A stretch of 64,000 nucleotides of DNA from JALOAT01 sp041687015 (GCA_041687015.1 JAWLCT010000007.1:1-64000); one strand, 5' to 3'. Positions 45,392 through 54,883 are shown, numbered from the stretch's first letter. The notes: generated by a model from the sequence alone, not told the origin. Numbers and translations are program-made.

Positions 45392-45395
<4 letters not shown>
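44748..45395 (-). CDS. hisG: ATP phosphoribosyltransferase, short form
   Basis: First step of histidine synthesis. The 215-residue protein is the short HisG(S) form, lacking the C-terminal regulatory domain. Members need the HisZ regulatory subunit for activity, and no hisZ lies in this window. Visible motifs are LSKGRIFKETLPLL, the DVGVAGKDVLME loop and the PRPP-binding IVDLVDTGNTLRANGL. The ATG overlaps the murA stop (ATGA). Confidence 0.95.
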
Positions 45396-46690
<1,295 letters not shown>

Positions 46691-46744
46691 ATAACGATGG
46701 GCACCCCAAATCCGCGCCGCAGCATGCGGGCACGAGAAGGAAAA

Positions 46745-46999
46745 TCAGGAAATCTTCAGCTTTTGCGCCTTTTCCCACTCGTCGGGGGTGTAGGCCTTGA
46801 TGGTGAGGGCATGGATTGCGCCGCTGGTAATGCGATCGCCCAGGGTGCCGTAAACCGCCTGCTGACGCTTCACCGGGCTGAGGCCGGCGAACACCTCACC
46901 AACCACCACGGCCTCGAAATGGCTCCCGTCCCCGGTGACTTGGACGGTGACCCCATTGAGCCCCTGCTGGATGAGATTCTGTACTTCGATCGGCTCCAT
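46745..46999 (-). CDS. ibaG: BolA family protein IbaG
   Basis: An 84-residue BolA-like protein that partners monothiol glutaredoxins in iron-sulfur metabolism and acid response. It has the fold motifs LIQQGLNGVTVQVTGDGSHF, VVVGEVFAGLSPVKRQQAVYG and the IHALTIKAYTPDEW end. The ATG at 46999 was preferred because the upstream extension in frame is not BolA-like. It is the first gene of an ibaG-murA-hisG-hisD run. Confidence 0.93.
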   Translation of the reverse strand: MEPIEVQNLIQQGLNGVTVQVTGDGSHFEAVVVGEVFAGLSPVKRQQAVYGTLGDRITSGAIHALTIKAYTPDEWEKAQKLKIS

Positions 47000-47030
47000 C
47001 GCGCGTCCCCGAGTGCCTGAAGAGCCGCAA

Positions 47031-47058
47031 ATCATACCCTCAGGCACCGGATTTGTAA
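47031..47058 (-). promoter_or_regulatory. Possible ibaG-murA promoter
   Basis: Minus-strand TATGAT, a good -10, with a weak TTACAA 16 bases upstream; the predicted start is about 25 bases before the ibaG ATG. It lies in the 167-base stretch between mlaB and ibaG, in which I see no other feature. Confidence 0.35.
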
Positions 47059-47166
47059 CCCACGCCTCACCAGGACTGTGTGCCGATACCGGGGAATCAG
47101 CGAGAACCTCGGGGGCCACGCAGAGGCAACGCCCCGCATTTCCCCCATGGCTCCATGGTCAATGCG

Positions 47167-47481
47167 TCAACCCGCCGCCGTCTCCACGGGGAGGATGCCC
47201 TCGAGATCGCTGACACGGGCGATGGCGCGCAGCTGGTCGGGGATGTGGCGAAAGACGATGGTCTTGCTCTGTCCTTTGGCCCGGCGCAGCCATTCCACCA
47301 GCAGGGCCAGCCCGGCACTGTCGACGCGCGACACCCCGGAAAGGTCGATCTCCAGCTCCGCTTCGGCGCTGGCGAAGGCCGGAAGGCTGGATTCCAGCAG
47401 GGCGCTGACACTGGCAAATCCCATCTCGCCGCCGACACGGTAACGGCCCGCGGCCACCGGCTCGAACTGTGCCTCAGCCAC
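47167..47481 (-). CDS. mlaB: Mla system STAS-domain protein MlaB
   Basis: Cytoplasmic subunit of the MlaFEDB phospholipid transporter that stabilises the MlaF ATPase. The 104-residue protein is a lone STAS domain with LEIDLSGVSRVDSAGLALLV; the conserved Ser is residue 55. The gene begins within the last codons of mlaC (8-base overlap). It ends the mlaFEDCB operon. Confidence 0.93.
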   Translation of the reverse strand: MAEAQFEPVAAGRYRVGGEMGFASVSALLESSLPAFASAEAELEIDLSGVSRVDSAGLALLVEWLRRAKGQSKTIVFRHIPDQLRAIARVSDLEGILPVETAAG

Positions 47482-48100
47482 CCTGCCCCCCTTTACGGTT
47501 CATGGATTCGAGCTTGGCGATGAGGTCATCGATACTGCCGGCGCGGATCTGACTCGCGAACGAGGAGCGGTAATTGCTCACCAGACTCACGCCGTCGACG
47601 CTGATGTCGTACACCTTCCAGCCGTCCGCGCGGTGGTACATGTTGTAGTAGATGGGAATGGGATAGGCGCTGCCCTTTTGCACGATCTGGGTGCGCACCA
47701 CCACACGCTCGGCGCTCTCGTCCGCCAACAAGGGCAGGTATTCGATGCTCTGATCGGTGTACTCGAGCAGGGCCTTGGCGTAGGTACGCACCAGCAGGTC
47801 ACGGAACTCACGGGTGAAACGCTCGCGCTGGGCGGCGTCGGCGGTCCGCCAATGGCGCCCGAGCACCCACTGGGACATGCGGCTGAAATCGAAATGCGGC
47901 AGTACGATGTCTTCCACCAGGGGATAGATGAGATCAGGGTTGGCCTGCAGCCGTTCGCGATCTTTCTGCAGGCGTTCGAGCACCTGGTCGGCCGTCTGCT
48001 GCACCAACTGCTGCGCCTCCTGCGGGTCCTGCGCCCGGGCGGGACTCGCCGCCAGCACAAGGGTCAGCAGCAATCCCACACATGCCTGACGCACGCTCAT
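47474..48100 (-). CDS. mlaC: Mla system periplasmic phospholipid-binding protein MlaC
   Basis: Soluble carrier that shuttles phospholipid between MlaA at the outer membrane and MlaFEDB. The 208-residue protein has a signal peptide (about 1-23, cleaved after ARA). Family segments are VEDIVLPHFDFSRMSQWVLGRHW, FRDLLVRTYAKALLEY and YHRADGWKVYDISVDGVSLV. The ATG overlaps the mlaD stop (ATGA). Confidence 0.96.
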   Translation of the reverse strand: MSVRQACVGLLLTLVLAASPARAQDPQEAQQLVQQTADQVLERLQKDRERLQANPDLIYPLVEDIVLPHFDFSRMSQWVLGRHWRTADAAQRERFTREFRDLLVRTYAKALLEYTDQSIEYLPLLADESAERVVVRTQIVQKGSAYPIPIYYNMYHRADGWKVYDISVDGVSLVSNYRSSFASQIRAGSIDDLIAKLESMNRKGGQGG

Positions 48101-48567
48101 GGATTGTCCCCCGCGGCTTTGCTGAACAGGAACTGCCCGATGAGTTGCTCGAGCACCAACGAAGACTGGGTGAGCTCGATTTCGTCACCGTTCCTGAGCA
48201 CTTCATCGGATCCACCCGGTTCCATGCCGATGTATTTCTCGCCGAGCAGTCCGGCGGTGAGAATAGCGGCGCTGGTATCCCTGGGCAGGTTGTCGAACCG
48301 CGTATTGATGCGCATGGTCACGATGGCCTGGTAAGTGCGGGGATCGAAACCAATTTTAGTCACCCGCCCGATGTTCACCCCGGCCATGGTCACCGGTGAA
48401 CGTTCCTTGAGACCGGCGATGTTTTCGAAGCGTGCAGTGAGCAGATAACCGCCGTCATCGAGCACCCCGCTCAGGTTGCTCACCCGCATGGTGAGCATGA
48501 ACAGGGCGGCGAGACCGGCAGCCACGAACACACCGACCCAGATCTCCAGGATGCGCGGGTTGGCCAT
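48097..48567 (-). CDS. mlaD: Mla system MCE-domain protein MlaD
   Basis: Membrane-anchored MCE protein that forms a hexameric ring over MlaE. The 156-residue protein has one N-terminal helix (about 10-27), then the MCE domain (YLLTARFENIAGLKERSPVTMAGVNIGRV). A helical, partly hydrophobic C-terminus (LEQLIGQFLFSKA) follows. It lies three bases after mlaE. Confidence 0.96.
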   Translation of the reverse strand: MANPRILEIWVGVFVAAGLAALFMLTMRVSNLSGVLDDGGYLLTARFENIAGLKERSPVTMAGVNIGRVTKIGFDPRTYQAIVTMRINTRFDNLPRDTSAAILTAGLLGEKYIGMEPGGSDEVLRNGDEIELTQSSLVLEQLIGQFLFSKAAGDNP

Positions 48568-48570
48568 GAG

Positions 48571-49350
48571 TCATTCTCCAAACATCAGTGCAGTCAAAAT
48601 GAAATCCAGGCCGAGGACGGCAAGCGAGGTGTGGACTACGGTGCGCGTGGTGGCACGGCTTACGCCTTCGGACGTGGGCACCGCATCGAAACCTTCGAAC
48701 ACGGCAATCCACGTAGCGACCACGCCGAACACCACACTCTTGATGATGCCGTTCAGCACATCTTCGTGAAACTCCACACTGGCCTGCATCTGCGACCAGT
48801 AGGCGCCTTCGTCCACGCCGAGCAGGCCCACGCCCACCATATAGCCGCCGAGTATGCCCACGGCGCTGAAGATGGCCGCCAGCAGAGGCATGCTGATGAC
48901 GCCAGCCAAAAAGCGCGGCGCGAGCACGCGCTTGATGGGATCCACCGCCATCATTTCCATACCGGAGAGCTGTTCGGTGGCCTTCATGAGGCCCACCTCG
49001 GCGGTGAGTGCCGAGCCGGCGCGGCCCGCGAACAGCAACGCGGTCACCACCGGTCCGAGCTCACGGATGAGGGTGAGGGACACCACCGTGCCCAGCGATT
49101 CCTCGGCACCGAAGTCCACCAGGATGTTGTAGCCCTGCAGACCAAGCACCATGCCGACGAACAGACCCGACACCAGGATGATGAGTAACGACAGCACCCC
49201 CACCGAATAGACCTGCTGAATGACCAGTCCGAAGCGCGGCAGCAGCGCCGGCTGACGCCACAGCAGTGCCAGCAGCAACAGGTGACCACGCCCGAGGCGC
49301 TCGAAGAAAGCCAGTGCACGGCGCCCCAGCTCGCCCAGCAGGTTGATCAT
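48571..49350 (-). CDS. mlaE: Mla system permease MlaE
   Basis: Inner-membrane permease of the phospholipid ABC transporter. The 259-residue protein has about five helices and the MlaE-family segments VGMVLGLQGYNILVDFG, LIRELGPVVTALLFAGRAGSA and the coupling-helix region TEQLSGMEMMAVDPIKRVLAPR. I chose the ATG at 49350, which overlaps the mlaF stop (ATGA); the upstream extension is not family-like. Confidence 0.96.
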   Translation of the reverse strand: MINLLGELGRRALAFFERLGRGHLLLLALLWRQPALLPRFGLVIQQVYSVGVLSLLIILVSGLFVGMVLGLQGYNILVDFGAEESLGTVVSLTLIRELGPVVTALLFAGRAGSALTAEVGLMKATEQLSGMEMMAVDPIKRVLAPRFLAGVISMPLLAAIFSAVGILGGYMVGVGLLGVDEGAYWSQMQASVEFHEDVLNGIIKSVVFGVVATWIAVFEGFDAVPTSEGVSRATTRTVVHTSLAVLGLDFILTALMFGE

Positions 49351-50171
49351 GCGGCATCTCCTCCGGCGAGCAGGTCGTCGAGATAATCGGGCGCCGGATA
49401 ATGGAACGGCACGGGACCGTCGGGCGCACCCTGCATGAACTGCTGCGCCCAATCCGAATGCGAGTGCTTCAGCGCCTCCGGGGTGCCGTGGGCCACCACG
49501 CGGCTTTCCGACAGCAAGTAGATGTAATCGGAAATGGCTGCGGTTTCCGCCACGTCGTGGGACACCACAATGCTGGTGAGACCGAGGCTGTCGTTGAGGT
49601 GGCGGATGAGTTTCAGGATCACGCCCATGGAAATGGGGTCCTGCCCGGTGAAAGGCTCGTCGTACATGATCATCATGGGGTCGAGGGCAATGGCACGTGC
49701 GAGCGCCACGCGGCGGGCCATGCCGCCCGACAACTCACTGGGCATCAGATGGCGCGCGCCGCGCAGGCCCACGGCCTCCAGCTTCATGAGCACCAGATCG
49801 CGGATCATGCTCTCGGGAAGATCGGTGTGTTCGCGCAGTGGAAAGGCGACGTTCTCGAACACGCTGAGATCGGTCAGCAGCGCACCGCTCTGAAACAGCA
49901 TGCCCATGCGCTTGCGCAGCGCGTACAGCGGACCGGTCTTGAGCCGCGGCACCTCCTGCCCGTCCACGCGGATACTGCCCGAGAGGGGCTTGAGCTGGCC
50001 GCCGAGCAGGCGCAGCAAGGTGGTCTTGCCGGTACCGCTGGGGCCCATGATGGCGGTGATTTTGCCGCGGCGGATATCGAGATCGACACCGTCGAAGATC
50101 ATGCGCGCCCCGCGCTGGAAGCGCAGGCCGCGGATCTCCGCCAGCATCCCGTTGTTGTTAGGATTTTCCAT
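49347..50171 (-). CDS. mlaF: Mla system ATPase MlaF
   Basis: ABC ATPase powering phospholipid transport. The 274-residue protein has the Walker A GPSGTGKT (43-50), the signature SELSGGMARRVALARA, Walker B MIMYDEPFTGQDP and the H-loop SIVVSHDV. The C-terminal tail (about 245-274) matches the MlaF extension that contacts MlaB. It is first in the mlaFEDCB operon. Confidence 0.97.
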   Translation of the reverse strand: MENPNNNGMLAEIRGLRFQRGARMIFDGVDLDIRRGKITAIMGPSGTGKTTLLRLLGGQLKPLSGSIRVDGQEVPRLKTGPLYALRKRMGMLFQSGALLTDLSVFENVAFPLREHTDLPESMIRDLVLMKLEAVGLRGARHLMPSELSGGMARRVALARAIALDPMMIMYDEPFTGQDPISMGVILKLIRHLNDSLGLTSIVVSHDVAETAAISDYIYLLSESRVVAHGTPEALKHSHSDWAQQFMQGAPDGPVPFHYPAPDYLDDLLAGGDAA

Positions 50172-50197
50172 GGTGACTTCTTGTGCAGACGGCGCAC

Positions 50198-50226
50198 AGT
50201 GTCGGGAAGTTGTTTCCCGGCGTCAA
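50198..50226 (-). promoter_or_regulatory. Probable mlaFEDCB promoter
   Basis: Minus-strand TTGACG and GACACT with a 17-base spacer, about 27 bases before the mlaF ATG. The -35 overlaps the stop codon of the upstream DUF72-like gene. Confidence 0.45.
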
Positions 50227-50756
50227 CTTGGCAGCCCGAGCAGTTGGGCAAGCGTGCGTGCCGCACGCAACGCGTCAAGGTCGGGCGGCTCACCCTGGAA
50301 CAGGAGCAAAGCCGGCCCGCGCCGTGCCAGCGTGCTCATGCGTTCGCGCAACGCGCGCAGATCCGTTGCGGGGCCTTGCCAGGTAGCCAGCCCCATGTCG
50401 CCGCCGGCCACAGGCAGCGGCAGGCGCGCACGCCACCAGGCCAGGTCCTGCGGCGACTGAGCCGGGGTCGCCACCAGGCCGACCAGGCGCGAGCCGAGCA
50501 CCGGTGCCGCCGCCAGCAGGCGTTCGGCGGCGTCAAGGGACCCCGGCAATTCAAGAAAAAACCGCGCCGTGGAAGGGCTATCCTCGCACCAGCCCGTCGC
50601 ATCGGGCGCGCCCTGCCACACCCCGGCGGGCACCACCACCGTATCGAACGCATGGAAAAAATAAGCCAGCCGCCAGGCAGGCGGGAGATCATCCGGGTAG
50701 AATTCGCCGGCCCAACCCGGGTGGTCCCAGCCGTGGGGAGCAAGGTAAAGTGTCAT
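50223..50756 (-). CDS. DUF72 (YecE)-like protein, short
   Basis: A 177-residue protein whose start, LYLAPHGWDHPGWAGEFYPDDLPPAWRLAYF, resembles the TIM-barrel DUF72/YecE family (usually about 240-270 residues). The N-terminal GW..W..FYP and LAYF pattern is kept. The middle of the barrel is shorter than normal and several conserved aromatic positions are not evident, so it may be diverged or reduced. Function is unknown. It lies between mlaF and the divergent mlaA group. Confidence 0.5.
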   Translation of the reverse strand: MTLYLAPHGWDHPGWAGEFYPDDLPPAWRLAYFFHAFDTVVVPAGVWQGAPDATGWCEDSPSTARFFLELPGSLDAAERLLAAAPVLGSRLVGLVATPAQSPQDLAWWRARLPLPVAGGDMGLATWQGPATDLRALRERMSTLARRGPALLLFQGEPPDLDALRAARTLAQLLGLPS

Positions 50757-50823
50757 GCTGTTGAAAATGGAGATGGACGCGAGGGCCGATGATAGCCCAC
50801 GCCGCTGTCAGGCGAGATTGCAC

Positions 50824-51009
50824 ATGGGCGAAATCGTCCCCTTCAAGAAACCGAAACCGCAGGCGCGCCATCAGGGCAAGACCCTGTGCCGCAGCGGCTT
50901 TCACAAATGGGAAGTCGTCAACGACCGGCCCTTCGACGTGAAGTCCGGCCGTCTCGTCACGCGCTGGCGCTGCACCCGTTGCGGCAGCACACGCACGGAG
51001 GCGCGCTGA
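50824..51009 (+). CDS. Small zinc-ribbon protein coupled to mlaA
   Basis: A 61-residue protein with a basic N-terminus and a likely metal site of Cys22, His27, Cys50 and Cys53 (CRSGFH and CTRCG), spaced like a zinc ribbon. It has no signal peptide, so it should be cytosolic. Its stop overlaps the mlaA ATG (TGATG), so the two are translationally coupled. I do not recognise the family. The ATG at 50824 was chosen over an in-frame start 23 codons earlier whose extra residues show nothing conserved to the eye. Confidence 0.65.
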   Translation: MGEIVPFKKPKPQARHQGKTLCRSGFHKWEVVNDRPFDVKSGRLVTRWRCTRCGSTRTEAR

Positions 51010-51752
51010 TGCGCATCGCCACACTCGCCCTGACTGCCCTGTTCCTGTCCGGCTGCGCGACCCTGCAGGCGCCGCCGGAGGAGCACGACCCTTTCGAGCA
51101 GGTCAACCGCTCGGTGTACCGTTTCAACGACGCCGTGGATCGCAACCTGATGAAGCCGGTGGCCGAGGTCTACGAGGACCTGGTGCCGGGCTTTGTCAGC
51201 ACCGGCGTGAGCAACTTCTTCTCCAACATTGGCGACGTGCTGGTGCTGGTCAATGACGTGCTGCAGGCCAAGCCGCGCCAGGCCGGTGCCGATTTCTCGC
51301 GCATCGTGTGGAATACCACCGTGGGCCTGTTCGGGCTGGTCGACGTGGCCACGCCCCTCGGCCTGCCCAAGCACAACGAAGATTTCGGTCAGACCCTTGG
51401 CCACTGGGGCGTCGCCCCCGGCCCCTATCTGGTTCTGCCGCTGCTCGGCCCGAGCAACGTGCGCGACGGTTCCGGCACCGTCTTCGCCTGGTATGTGGAT
51501 CCGAAGGCGGCCATCGCCGCCGACAATGCCACCTACTGGGGCGCGGTGAGTGTAAACGCCGTCGATACGCGCGCCGAACTGCTGGGCGCCTCACGCCTGC
51601 TCGAGCAGGCCGCGCTGGACCCTTACGTATTCACCCGCGAGGCCTATCTCCAGCATCGTCGCAACCTGGTGTACGACGGCGCACCGCCGCCTGAATTCGA
51701 CATCTTCGATGAAGAATTCGACGACCAGGACCCGCTGCCCACCCAACCCTGA
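51009..51752 (+). CDS. mlaA: Outer-membrane lipoprotein MlaA (VacJ)
   Basis: Removes mislocalised phospholipid from the outer leaflet and hands it to MlaC. The 247-residue lipoprotein has a lipobox LSGC (Cys16). Family blocks are DPFEQVNRSVYRFNDAVDRNLMKPVA, NFFSNIGDVLVLVNDVLQ, and FGQTLGHWGVAPGPYLVLPLLGPSNVRDG. The rest of the Mla operon lies about 840 bases away on the opposite strand. The C-terminus is strongly acidic (FDEEFDDQD). Confidence 0.96.
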   Translation: MRIATLALTALFLSGCATLQAPPEEHDPFEQVNRSVYRFNDAVDRNLMKPVAEVYEDLVPGFVSTGVSNFFSNIGDVLVLVNDVLQAKPRQAGADFSRIVWNTTVGLFGLVDVATPLGLPKHNEDFGQTLGHWGVAPGPYLVLPLLGPSNVRDGSGTVFAWYVDPKAAIAADNATYWGAVSVNAVDTRAELLGASRLLEQAALDPYVFTREAYLQHRRNLVYDGAPPPEFDIFDEEFDDQDPLPTQP

Positions 51753-51768
51753 CGAGACGAAAAGTTCC

Positions 51769-52743
51769 ATGCTGCTGCCCCTGTTTGCCATCGTCGCCGG
51801 CTTCGTCCTGCTGGTCTGGGCCGCCGATCGTTTCGTTTTCGGCGCCTCCGCCGTCGCCCGCAACGTCGGTATTTCCCCCATTATCATCGGCCTGACCATC
51901 GTCGGTTTCGGCACCTCGGCGCCGGAGATGGTGGTTTCCGCCGTCGCCGCCTGGGAAGGCAGCCCGGACCTGGGCATCGGCAATGCCATCGGTTCGAACA
52001 TCACCAACGTGGGTTTGGTGCTTGGTGTGAGCGCCCTGATCGCGCCGTTGGCCGTGCGCTCGGAAACCCTGCGGCGCGAATTCCCCGTGTTGTTCGCCAT
52101 CATGCTGTTCAGCCTGGTGCTGGTCGTGGACGGCGAACTGAGCCGCCTCGACGGGGCGCTGCTGCTCGGTGCCCTGGTGCTCATCATCTATTGGGTGACC
52201 AGCCTGGGGCTGCGGGAACGCGCCAACCACGAGGCGGATCCGCTGGAAAACGAATTCGAGGCCGAGATCCCGTCCGGTGTCGGCACCGGGCGCGCCCTGC
52301 TGTGGGTGGCGGCCGGTCTGGTGCTGCTGTTACTGAGTTCGCGCCTGCTGGTATGGGGCGCCGTGGAAGTGGCCCTGGCCATGGGCATCAGCGAACTGGT
52401 GATCGGACTCACCGTGGTGGCCATCGGCACCAGCCTGCCTGAACTCGCCGCCTCGGTAATGAGCGCCCTCAGGAACGAACATGACATCGCCGTCGGCAAC
52501 GTGCTCGGCTCCAACATGTTCAACCTGCTGGCCGTACTGGGTTTCCCCGGCCTGCTGGCCCCGGGACTGGTGCCGCCGGGCGTGCTTGAGCGCGATTACC
52601 CGGTGATGATCGTGATCACCCTCGCCGTGTTCGCCATGGCCTATGGGTTCCGGCGCCAGGGGCACGTCAACCGCCTCCAAGGCCTGCTGCTGGTGATTGG
52701 GTTTGCCGCCTACGTCGCGGCGCTTTATTTCGCAGGCAGCTAG
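51769..52743 (+). CDS. yrbG: Calcium/sodium antiporter (CaCA family, YrbG-like)
   Basis: A 324-residue inner-membrane cation exchanger with two inverted five-helix halves. Each half carries an alpha-repeat: FGTSAPEMVVSAVAA with GNAIGSNITNVGLVLG, and AIGTSLPELAASVMSA with GNVLGSNMFNLLAVLG. An acidic cytosolic loop (EADPLENEFEAE) separates the halves. YrbG is found beside mla and kds genes in E. coli too; transport of Ca2+ is inferred from the family. Confidence 0.93.
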   Translation: MLLPLFAIVAGFVLLVWAADRFVFGASAVARNVGISPIIIGLTIVGFGTSAPEMVVSAVAAWEGSPDLGIGNAIGSNITNVGLVLGVSALIAPLAVRSETLRREFPVLFAIMLFSLVLVVDGELSRLDGALLLGALVLIIYWVTSLGLRERANHEADPLENEFEAEIPSGVGTGRALLWVAAGLVLLLLSSRLLVWGAVEVALAMGISELVIGLTVVAIGTSLPELAASVMSALRNEHDIAVGNVLGSNMFNLLAVLGFPGLLAPGLVPPGVLERDYPVMIVITLAVFAMAYGFRRQGHVNRLQGLLLVIGFAAYVAALYFAGS

Positions 52744-52873
52744 CCTCTCCCGTGACAATACCCCCGGTCGGGTGCTGGCGCGTGCCGGTGCCTTCCCGGA
52801 CAATACGGCCCCTGAACCGGGTTCATGCCCGGGTCGGTCCCAAGTGTCTGTTATCGTCATCCAGGTGAATGCC

Positions 52874-53074
52874 ATGGAAACCGAAATCTTCACAGTGAAA
52901 AACATCAAGTGCGGCGGCTGCGTCGCCAATGTGCAAAAGGGCTTGCAAGCGCTCCCGGGCGTGGCAAACGTCGAGGTCGTCATCGAGGGTGGCCAGGTCA
53001 CCGTGACCGGGACGGGCTTGTCCCGAGAGCAGATCACCGCCAAGCTGGGCGAACTGGGATACCCGGAAGCCTGA
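52874..53074 (+). CDS. Small heavy-metal-associated (HMA) domain protein
   Basis: A 66-residue CopZ-like protein: ferredoxin-like HMA fold with the metal-binding pair Cys13 and Cys16 in KNIKCGGCVANVQKGL. Probably a cytosolic copper chaperone. The motif lacks the usual Met before the first Cys. The ATG at 52874 has CAGGTG upstream. Its stop overlaps the kdsD start (TGATG), an unexpected link between a metal chaperone and Kdo synthesis. The 130 bases before it hold no recognised feature. Confidence 0.85.
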   Translation: METEIFTVKNIKCGGCVANVQKGLQALPGVANVEVVIEGGQVTVTGTGLSREQITAKLGELGYPEA

Positions 53075-54060
53075 TGCCCCGCACCATCGACAACCGGCGG
53101 CTGTGTGAACTGGGCCGCGCCGTCATCGACACCGAGGCGAAGGCCGTTCTCACCCTGGGTGAGCGCATCGACGGCGATTTTGCGCGTGCCTGCCGCTTCA
53201 TGCTGGCCTGCGAAGGCCGCGTGGTGGTGACCGGCATGGGCAAATCGGGCCACGTGGGCGGCAAGATTGCTGCGACTTTGGCCAGCACCGGCACACCGGC
53301 GTTTTTCGTCCACCCGGGTGAAGCAAGCCACGGCGATTTGGGCATGATCACGGCCAAGGACGTGGTGCTCGCCCTGTCGAATTCGGGCGAAACCGAGGAA
53401 ATCCTCACCATCTTGCCCATCATCAAACGCCTCGGGGTGCCGCTCATCGCCCTCACGGGCCAGGCCCGTTCACGCCTTGCCCAGGCCGCCGACGTGGTGC
53501 TGGACGTCAGCGTGGCCAAGGAGGCCTGCCCGCTCGGTCTGGCCCCCACGTCGAGTACCACGGTCACTCTGGTGATGGGCGACGCCTTGGCCGTGGCCCT
53601 GCTCGAGGCGCGCGGCTTTACCGCCGAGGATTTCGCGCTATCCCACCCCGCGGGCTCCCTGGGCCGCCGGTTGCTGCTGCGCATCGACGACATCATGCAC
53701 ACCGGCGATGCCGTGCCCCAGGTCCGCGCATCGGTGCCCCTGTCCGACGCCCTGGTGGAAATGAGCCGCAAGGGCCTGGGCATGACCGTCGTGGTGGATG
53801 CGGACCAGCGCGCGGCCGGCATTTTCACCGACGGCGACCTGCGCCGCCTGCTCGACCACGGTGAGGTGAACATCCACACCCTTGCGGTGGGCGACGTGAT
53901 GAAGCGCGGCTGCCTCACCGTGCAGCAAGGCCTGCTCGCCGCCGAGGCGCTGCAAATCATGGACAGCCGCCGCATCAATGCCCTGCCGGTGGTGGACGCC
54001 GATGGCCGCCTCGTGGGCGCCCTCAACATGCACGACCTCCTGCGCGCGGGCGTGGTCTAA
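53074..54060 (+). CDS. kdsD: D-arabinose 5-phosphate isomerase
   Basis: Converts ribulose 5-phosphate to arabinose 5-phosphate, the first step towards Kdo. The 328-residue protein has an SIS domain (VVVTGMGKSGHVGGKIAATLAS, ALSNSGETEEI, LAPTSSTTVTLVMGDALA) and two C-terminal CBS domains (about 205-328), the same length as E. coli KdsD. The start shares a base with the stop of the HMA gene. kdsC lies about 300 bases on, beyond a composite repeat. Confidence 0.96.
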   Translation: MPRTIDNRRLCELGRAVIDTEAKAVLTLGERIDGDFARACRFMLACEGRVVVTGMGKSGHVGGKIAATLASTGTPAFFVHPGEASHGDLGMITAKDVVLALSNSGETEEILTILPIIKRLGVPLIALTGQARSRLAQAADVVLDVSVAKEACPLGLAPTSSTTVTLVMGDALAVALLEARGFTAEDFALSHPAGSLGRRLLLRIDDIMHTGDAVPQVRASVPLSDALVEMSRKGLGMTVVVDADQRAAGIFTDGDLRRLLDHGEVNIHTLAVGDVMKRGCLTVQQGLLAAEALQIMDSRRINALPVVDADGRLVGALNMHDLLRAGVV

Positions 54061-54066
54061 AGGAGC

Positions 54067-54340
54067 TCTGTCCGTATATGAACGACAGCGGACGAAGAGA
54101 GAAAAGAAAAGCTTAACCACGGGGAACACGGGGAACACGGGAAAATCGATTTTTCTGCAGGAGCGGCCACCGGCCGCGATGGGGCGACATGACGGCCGCG
54201 GCTTCGGCAGTCCATCGCGCCCGGTGGGCGCTCCTACGTTAGGGTAACCGTTGATGGATTTCCCCCCGTGTTCCCGTGTCCCCCGTGGTCAATGCTTTTC
54301 GCCTTATGTCCGCTTGCGTTCATCTGCGGACTTTCGTGAA
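54067..54340. repeat. Composite element: three inverted-repeat families nested concentrically
   Basis: It occupies the 298-base space between kdsD and kdsC; no gene is seen. The outer pair is 54067-54112 and 54291-54340 (tgaacg..agcggac..gaaaag type). The middle pair is the CACGGGG family, 54113-54145 and 54258-54290. The inner pair is REP-like, 54157-54182 and 54213-54238. Its arms agree at 23 of 26 bases, and two of the differences preserve the inner stem (GCGGCC/GGCCGC against GCGCCC/GGGCGC). All three pairs share one centre near 54198. Confidence 0.85.
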
Positions 54341-54358
54341 ACAGGTTGGGATTAGCCG

Positions 54359-54883
54359 ATGCAAGACCTCATGCAAAAAGCCGCCGCCGTCCGTCTCGTC
54401 ATCTTCGACGTGGACGGGGTGCTCACGGACGGGAGTCTGTTCATCGGTGATGACGGGCAGGAGTACAAGGCCTTTCACTCCCGGGATGGGCATGGCATGA
54501 AGATGCTGCTGGAGACGGGCGTGGAGATCGCGATCATCACCGGTCGCACCTCGCAGGTGGTCCGCCATCGCATGGAGAACCTGGGCATCCAGCACGTGTA
54601 TCAGGGCTGCGTCGAGAAGCTGCCGTTTTTCGAGCAGCTCATCGCCAAGCTCGGCCTGTCGCCCCACCAGGTCGCCTATGTAGGCGATGACGTGGTGGAC
54701 GTGCCGGTGATGCTGCGCGCCGGCTTTGCGGTGGCGGTGCAGGACGCCCATCAGCTCGCCAAGCGTCATGCCCACTGGATCACCCCCAACGGGGGTGGTC
54801 GGGGTGCGGCCCGTGACCTGTGCGAGCTCATCATGGAGGCCCAGGGCACCTTGTCCGCGCAGATGGCCAAATACCTGCAATGA
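54359..54883 (+). CDS. kdsC: 3-deoxy-D-manno-octulosonate 8-phosphate phosphatase
   Basis: HAD-superfamily phosphatase releasing Kdo from Kdo-8-phosphate. The 174-residue protein has the catalytic aspartates Asp17 and Asp19 in VIFDVDGVLTDG, the ITGRTSQVVRHRMENLGI motif and VAYVGDDVVDVPVM. It lacks a cap domain, like other KdsC tetramers. Its stop overlaps the lptC start (ATGA). Confidence 0.96.
   Translation: MQDLMQKAAAVRLVIFDVDGVLTDGSLFIGDDGQEYKAFHSRDGHGMKMLLETGVEIAIITGRTSQVVRHRMENLGIQHVYQGCVEKLPFFEQLIAKLGLSPHQVAYVGDDVVDVPVMLRAGFAVAVQDAHQLAKRHAHWITPNGGGRGAARDLCELIMEAQGTLSAQMAKYLQ

Noticed and set aside
54113..54290. CRISPR-like array
   Set aside because: The units are about 9 bases without unique spacers and form inverted pairs, unlike the longer direct repeats with unique spacers of CRISPR.
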